64,000 nucleotides of DNA from Pseudomonadota bacterium (GTDB taxonomy: Bacteria; Pseudomonadota; Gammaproteobacteria; Pseudomonadales; Oleiphilaceae), in assembly GCA_023430625.1 (NCBI GenBank), contig JAEZAA010000175.1, positions 1 through 64,000 of the forward strand. The letters run 5' to 3'. This document shows positions 59,980 through 64,000 of this stretch, one piece after another (position 1 is the first letter of the stretch; each line of letters begins with the position of its first letter). The notes under the pieces are model-generated. The model did not search any database. It was not told where the DNA came from and worked only from the letters and a program-made list of their open reading frames with translations. The position numbers and the translations under genes were made by a program.

Positions 59980-60256
59980 TCGGTTTCTCATCAGGCTCTG
60001 ACTGCTTTTTGGTCCGCCTAAAGATTTTGGGTCCGTCCATCATGGAGACGGACCTGCCCTCACCTTCAAACCCACTGCCTCGAATGTGGCGTCGGTGTTT
60101 GCTTCTTAGTGTTTACTAAGTCACAATTTCCTCCATGTTTCGGTTTGGCCCTGCGCTGTGGCTTGCATGCCTGCAACGTCGAATCCAGCCGCCAATGACA
60201 TGCGCCCACTGCCCATGGGCGGTCGGAATCTAGATAGAAAAAGAGGAAGAATAATC

Positions 60257-60730
60257 GTGAAAGGCGATACCAAGGTCATTGAACACCTGAACCGCTGCCT
60301 CGGCAATGAACTCGTGGCCATCAACCAGTACTTCCTGCATGCGCGCATGTACAAGAATTGGGGGCTGAAGGAACTGGCCGAATACGAGTACAAGGAATCC
60401 ATCGACGAGATGAAGCACGCCGATAAGCTCATCGAGCGGATCCTGTTCCTGGATGGTCTGCCGAACCTGCAGAAACTGGGCAAGCTGTTTATTGGCGAAA
60501 ACGTGCAGGAGTGCATTGAGTGCGACCTGCGCCTGGAAACCACCGTAGCGCTGCCTGCCCTGCGCGAAGGAATTGCCTATTGCGAGTCGGTTGCCGATTA
60601 CGTGAGCCGGGATTTGCTCAAGGATATTCTTGAGTCCGAGGAAGAACACATCGATTGGCTGGAAACCCAGCTGAGCCTCATCGCCAGCGTCGGTATCCAG
60701 AACTACCTGCAGTCCAAGATGGGATCCTGA
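60257..60730 (+). CDS. bfr: Bacterioferritin
   Basis: 157 residues, the usual length. Met52 is the inter-subunit haem ligand; the ferroxidase ligands Glu18, Glu51, His54, Glu94 and Glu128/His131 are all present. It stores iron as a 24-mer. The start is GTG, nine bases after AGAGGAAG. Bfd is its partner for release. No Fur box is seen directly upstream. Confidence 0.96.
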   Translation: MKGDTKVIEHLNRCLGNELVAINQYFLHARMYKNWGLKELAEYEYKESIDEMKHADKLIERILFLDGLPNLQKLGKLFIGENVQECIECDLRLETTVALPALREGIAYCESVADYVSRDLLKDILESEEEHIDWLETQLSLIASVGIQNYLQSKMGS

Positions 60731-60754
60731 TTCAGCCCCAGACTGCCAGAGACG

Positions 60755-60785
60755 CCGCGGAGGGCCCTATTGGGCTACTCCGCGG
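60755..60785. terminator. Hairpin between bfr and the acyl-CoA reductase
   Basis: CCGCGGAG with GCCC pairs with GGGC and CTCCGCGG around TATT: a strong stem between convergent genes. It lacks a long T-tract. Confidence 0.65.
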
Positions 60786-60802
60786 ACTCTTGGGTTTAAA
60801 GC

Positions 60803-62794
60803 TTACCAGTGAATACCGCGCATGATCGCCGCAAAGGCCATCTGCTCGCCAGTCACCTTCGGCTTCTTGCCTGTCTCCTCACCGACCGCCGCCGGCGAAT
60901 CCGGGAACATCTTGTAACCCGCATTCATGATCACCTCGCCGATCTTCGGCGCGACCGCATGCACAACCTGGGCGAACCGGCCGAGACGTGTCGCAATCCG
61001 CTTGGGACGATGAATGATCGCCTCCGCCACCAGATCCGCCGCTTGCTCCGGCGTCAGCGTCGGAACCGACTCGTACAGCTTGGTGGGGCTGATCATCGGC
61101 GTGCGAACCAACGGCATGTTAATCGTGGTGAAGGTCACGTTCTGGTCGGACCACTCCGCTGCCGCACAGCGAGAGAAGGCTTCCAGTGCAGCTTTCGAGG
61201 CGACGTAGGCCGAGAAACGCGGCGCGTTGGTCAGCACGCCAATGGATGAGATATTGACCACGTGCCCACGCTTGCGCTCCAGCATGCAGGGCGCAAAGCC
61301 CATGGTTAACCGCAGGGCGCCGAAATAGTTCAACTGCATGGTCCGTTCGAAGTCGTGGAAGCGGTCGAACGAATGCACCAGCGAGCGTCGGATTGAGCGG
61401 CCGGCGTTGTTGATCAGGTAATCGCAGCAGCCATGATCTTCCAGCACCTGCTGCACGAAGCGGTCGCAATCCGCCATGTCAGACAAGTCGCACTGATAGG
61501 CATAGGCCTCACCGCCGAGTTCCTGGATCTCGGCAACCGTGGCATCCAACTCTTCCCGGGAACGGGCATTGATCACTACTTTCGCACCCGCCTGAGCGAG
61601 CATCAGCGCCGTGGCTTTGCCGATACCGGAGGTGCCGCCGGTGACGACGCACACGCGCCCTTCCACCGAACCTCGCAGCGAGCGGTCTTTGTGGACATCC
61701 GGATCCAGGTTCCGCTCCCAGTAATCCCAGATGGCTGGCGCGTATTTCGGCAGACGCGGCACCTCAATGCCCGTACCCTGGAGGCAGCGCTCCGTTTCCC
61801 GGGAATCAAAGCGTGTGGGATAGTTGATGAAATCCAGCGCCGAGCGCGGGATTCCCAGGTCATCCAACACCGTATCGATTACCCGCTGAACCGGAGTCAG
61901 CGCGGAGATGCCCTGGCGAATCATGGGTGGAATGAATGCCGCCATGCGGGTATCGATGCGCATGGCTGCGCACGGCGCATGTGCGGCCTCGGCAAAAATG
62001 TTCAGCACTTCACCAGCCTTATAAGGCTTGGGATCGGTCAGATGGAAACACTTGCCGTCTTCATTGGGAAGGTGCGCGATGTGATCAAGGGCCGCAACCA
62101 CGAAGTCCACCGGCACGATGTTGATGCGTCCACCCTCCACGCCGATGACCGGCATCCACTGGGGCAGTGCCTGACGGATCTTCTGAATCAGCTTGAAGAA
62201 GTAGTAAGGACCATCGATCTTGTCCATCTCGCCGGTCTTGGAGTGACCGACCACCATACCTGGGCGATAGATGCGCCAGGCCAGTTTGCACTCGTTGCGA
62301 ACGACCTTCTCGGACTCGTGCTTGGTGCGCAGGTAGGGGTTCTTGAGAGCACCTGCCTCCTCGAACATGTCCTCACGGAACACGCCCTTGTACAGGCCGG
62401 CTGCGGCAATGGAGCTGATGTGGTGAAAGCGCTTGGCGGCAATGGCCGTCGCCAGCTTGACCGCGTGCCGAGTCCCTTCGACATTGGCCAATTCCTGGCT
62501 TTCTACGGACGCCGTCATGTCATAGACAGCCGCCAAGTGAATGAAGTGATCAACCTTGCCTTTCAGTAGGCCGATATCCTCATCGGATACGCCCAGATTG
62601 GGTAGCGCAAGGTCGCCAACGACACCGGTGACCTGGTCGGGGCGCGCGTCCCAGAGTGTACGCAGTTCATCCAATTTCGGCAGCGACGCTTCGCGAACCA
62701 ACAGGTAAACCGTGCCGCCTCGCTTCAGTAGCTTCGGGACCAAGAAACGGCCAATAAACCCCGTTCCGCCGGTAATGAAGTAGTTCATAAACAT
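60803..62794 (-). CDS. Fatty acyl-CoA reductase (alcohol-forming), two-domain
   Basis: 663 residues. An N-terminal extended SDR domain (NADPH motif GGTGFIGRF, active-site YLRTKHESEK) is fused to a C-terminal classical SDR (VTGGTSGIGKA, YVASKAAL). The layout and near-identical stretches (for example PTRFDSRETERCL, ERTMQLNYFG) match the characterised Marinobacter acyl-CoA reductase, which takes fatty acyl-CoA all the way to the alcohol for wax-ester synthesis. ATGs at 62794 and 62788 compete; AGGA is five bases before the first. The upstream region is rich in palindromes. Confidence 0.9.
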   Translation of the reverse strand: MFMNYFITGGTGFIGRFLVPKLLKRGGTVYLLVREASLPKLDELRTLWDARPDQVTGVVGDLALPNLGVSDEDIGLLKGKVDHFIHLAAVYDMTASVESQELANVEGTRHAVKLATAIAAKRFHHISSIAAAGLYKGVFREDMFEEAGALKNPYLRTKHESEKVVRNECKLAWRIYRPGMVVGHSKTGEMDKIDGPYYFFKLIQKIRQALPQWMPVIGVEGGRINIVPVDFVVAALDHIAHLPNEDGKCFHLTDPKPYKAGEVLNIFAEAAHAPCAAMRIDTRMAAFIPPMIRQGISALTPVQRVIDTVLDDLGIPRSALDFINYPTRFDSRETERCLQGTGIEVPRLPKYAPAIWDYWERNLDPDVHKDRSLRGSVEGRVCVVTGGTSGIGKATALMLAQAGAKVVINARSREELDATVAEIQELGGEAYAYQCDLSDMADCDRFVQQVLEDHGCCDYLINNAGRSIRRSLVHSFDRFHDFERTMQLNYFGALRLTMGFAPCMLERKRGHVVNISSIGVLTNAPRFSAYVASKAALEAFSRCAAAEWSDQNVTFTTINMPLVRTPMISPTKLYESVPTLTPEQAADLVAEAIIHRPKRIATRLGRFAQVVHAVAPKIGEVIMNAGYKMFPDSPAAVGEETGKKPKVTGEQMAFAAIMRGIHW

Positions 62795-62926
62795 TCCATC
62801 CTGGTTTTATGTTTTCGAACGCACCTGAGAAAGGTGTACTCAGAGTTGTGCCCCAGTCGCAAGGGTGACAGTGAGCACATGCGCGCACTTTAGCGCCAAG
62901 AATCACGCAAGTCATTGACTTTATTA

Positions 62927-63015
62927 GAGCAAAAACTCAAAACCACGTATTTACAAGGGTTTATAAAATTGGAGTTTTTGCTCCAGAGCCGCCTGGAGCG
63001 ATAGAGCAATTGCTC
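62927..63015. promoter_or_regulatory. Nested GAGCAA/TTGCTC palindromes (possible operator)
   Basis: GAGCAAAAACTC (62927-62938) and its exact inverse GAGTTTTTGCTC (62972-62983) are 33 bases apart, and GAGCAATTGCTC (63004-63015) is a perfect 12-base palindrome. The shared half GAGCAA/TTGCTC occurs four times. This is the pattern of operator sites for a dimeric regulator. Confidence 0.6.
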
Positions 63016-63074
63016 AAAACCTATACGGGTCAACTTGCCTGTAGGCCACAGGCTTTGGAGGGCACATAAAACGA

Positions 63075-63096
63075 GGCGCCTGCACGGGCAGGCGCC
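63075..63096 (-). terminator. Terminator after the BrnA-like gene
   Basis: GGCGCCTGC and GCAGGCGCC are perfect nine-base arms around ACGG. Read leftward it continues into TCGTTTTA. Confidence 0.7.
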
Positions 63097-63207
63097 AAAA
63101 TTAGTTCAGGAGAACAATGACAGGAGGACAAGACTGGAAAACAGGCAATGGATGAGACGAGATCATCTTCGCCGACGGAAGACACCCATCAATTGCATCC
63201 TTCCACA

Positions 63208-63483
63208 CTACAACTTCTGGTTTTCATAATCGCTGGCATAGGTACGCAGGGCATCATTAATCAACTGGCAAAAGCTGCCGCGATTCTTCAGGACAAACGC
63301 CCGGGATTTGAACCAGGCCAACACATCCTCATCGAGCCTGATCTGCACCTGAATCTTGTCGACTGGCCCGACCGGTTCGGCAACCGGGGGAATCTGACAC
63401 AAGTGCATCAAGGGTTCATCGTCCAATACGGGGGTCTCAAAGATAAAGCTCACATCTTCCGGAACTCTGCTGCTGGCGTGCAT
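63208..63483 (-). CDS. BrnA-like ribbon-helix-helix antitoxin-type protein (orphan)
   Basis: 91 residues from the ATG at 63483. The C-terminal half (KIQVQIRLDEDVLAWFKSR then INDALRTYA) resembles the BrnA/COG3514 RHH DNA-binding antitoxin family. BrnA normally pairs with the BrnT RNase just upstream, but no BrnT-like frame exists here. It may be a stand-alone regulator, or a degenerate remnant. GGAG is about ten bases before the ATG. A longer frame to 63615 lacks a ribosome site. Confidence 0.7.
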   Translation of the reverse strand: MHASSRVPEDVSFIFETPVLDDEPLMHLCQIPPVAEPVGPVDKIQVQIRLDEDVLAWFKSRAFVLKNRGSFCQLINDALRTYASDYENQKL

Positions 63484-63797
63484 AGCGGCTTTTCTCCCTA
63501 AAGGCATCATGAGTAACGACTGGGTTGAGCGAAGGCACAAAACCTTGCACCTCCCCTGACTTAGTCTCAGCAAAGTGCGGGCCAATCGAGAAAGATGTTG
63601 GGATACGGGGTGCAACCGGCCAGGCGCGCCGCTTTCGAGCGAGCCGAAGCAACTAATGACGCCGGGGGGATTCTCAGAAGCGTGGGTGAATTTGCACAGA
63701 ATGAGGGAAACGCCGCACCAAGGCAGTGCTTGTAGCCGTCTTGCCGGGCAGGATCACGCGTGGCCACATCCGTGATCCACGCGCTCTGGCAGTCGTC
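63484..63797. other. Region between the BrnA-like gene and the SDR gene
   Basis: 314 bases with no supported gene. It holds a hairpin GGATCACG / CGTGATCC (63752-63759 and 63772-63779) near the end of the SDR gene, possibly its transcript end; no T-tract is present. The rest should contain the BrnA-like promoter. Confidence 0.4.
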
Positions 63798-64000
63798 TTA
63801 GTACAAGTGCAAACCACCGTTGATCGACAGGTTAGAGCCGGTGATGTAGCCCGACTTCTCATCTGCCAGAAACCCAACGACACGCGCGATTTCCGAGGGC
63901 TCGGCCAAGCGCCTCACGGGAATGGGCGAAACAATTTTATCGATGATTGCCGGGTCCATCTGCAGCAGCATTTTGGTCGCGATGGCGCCCGGCGAGACGG
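63798..64000 (-). CDS. phaB: C-terminus of an acetoacetyl-CoA reductase-like SDR (partial)
   Basis: The last 66 residues of a short-chain dehydrogenase, running off the right edge. VSPGAIATKML, PIPVRRLAEPSEIARVV and YITGSNLSINGGLHLY fit PhaB/FabG-type reductases; the NGGxHxY ending is typical of PhaB (acetoacetyl-CoA reductase of PHA synthesis). The catalytic site is outside the window, so PhaB rather than FabG is an inference. Confidence 0.75.
   Translation of the reverse strand, partial: VSPGAIATKMLLQMDPAIIDKIVSPIPVRRLAEPSEIARVVGFLADEKSGYITGSNLSINGGLHLY

Larger units (their letters stand above)
62795..63207. other. Upstream region of the acyl-CoA reductase gene
   Basis: 413 bases without a supported gene between the reductase start and the BrnA-like gene end. 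It is locally AT-rich (about 62920-62975), carries the palindromes listed next, and a terminator for the BrnA-like gene. A clear -35/-10 for the reductase could not be assigned. Confidence 0.6.

Noticed and set aside
63567..63767. Leftward 66-codon frame as a possible BrnT toxin
   Set aside because: It lacks the BrnT pattern (charged N-terminus with FEWD-like motif and conserved HxR) and is Ala/Pro-rich; it appears non-coding.

Overview
This is a chromosomal window from a marine-type gammaproteobacterium (Pseudomonadales/Oceanospirillales grade; Marinobacter, Hahella or Alcanivorax-like). The reasons are the fused TyrA-AroA enzyme, the block gyrA-serC-pheA-hisC-tyrA/aroA-cmk-rpsA-ihfB-lapA-lapB-pyrF, the order argG-motY-pyrC-rnt-bfd-bfr that resembles Pseudomonas, and a two-domain fatty acyl-CoA reductase (alcohol-forming) of the Marinobacter type. 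Base composition looks uniformly GC-rich (high fifties per cent by eye). No rRNA, CRISPR array, phage block or insertion sequence is visible. Most of the window is housekeeping DNA.

Layout. 1-5.6 kb: the end of a Bat (aerotolerance-type von Willebrand) operon, batA-batB-batD, then a small DUF2788 membrane protein and a DUF6231 protein. 5.6-13.5 kb: a glutamine amidotransferase, acylphosphatase, lexA with two SOS boxes, two small conserved proteins, htpG with a sigma-32-type promoter, two PaaI-type thioesterases and a BepA-like metalloprotease. 13.5-20.5 kb: an alpha/beta hydrolase, an FtsX-type ABC exporter pair (ybbP/ybbA) divergent from tesA with overlapping start codons, a YheT-type hydrolase and a tandem universal stress protein. 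20.6-32.3 kb: tRNA-Asn, M18 aminopeptidase, a DEDD-nuclease-like protein, a small outer-membrane barrel, rlmKL, rmf, pyrD, a PilZ protein, rmuC and uvrB.

32.4-51 kb: an aspartate-type aminotransferase and a second identical tRNA-Asn, then a long leftward block that joins DNA gyrase A, serine and aromatic amino-acid synthesis, histidinol-phosphate aminotransferase, CMP kinase, ribosomal protein S1, IHF-beta, the LPS regulators LapA/LapB and pyrF; then purU, pterin dehydratase and class I fumarase. 51-64 kb: an enoyl-CoA hydratase, a 990-residue VolA-like lipoprotein lipase, argG, motY, pyrC, rnt, a Fur-box-controlled bfd, bfr, the fatty acyl-CoA reductase, an orphan BrnA-like ribbon-helix-helix protein and the C-terminus of an acetoacetyl-CoA-reductase-like SDR that runs off the edge.

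How they work together. Stress control is readable from sites: LexA autoregulation (SOS), sigma-32 control of htpG and Fur control of bfd. The lipid-linked genes cluster at the right end (lipase, enoyl-CoA hydratase, alcohol-forming acyl-CoA reductase, PhaB-like reductase), which suits an organism that stores wax esters or PHA. The most interesting unexplained DNA is the 413-base region upstream of the acyl-CoA reductase, which carries nested GAGCAA/TTGCTC palindromes, and a three-box DnaA-like cluster between pyrD and the PilZ gene. I did not find a convincing wholly new system.
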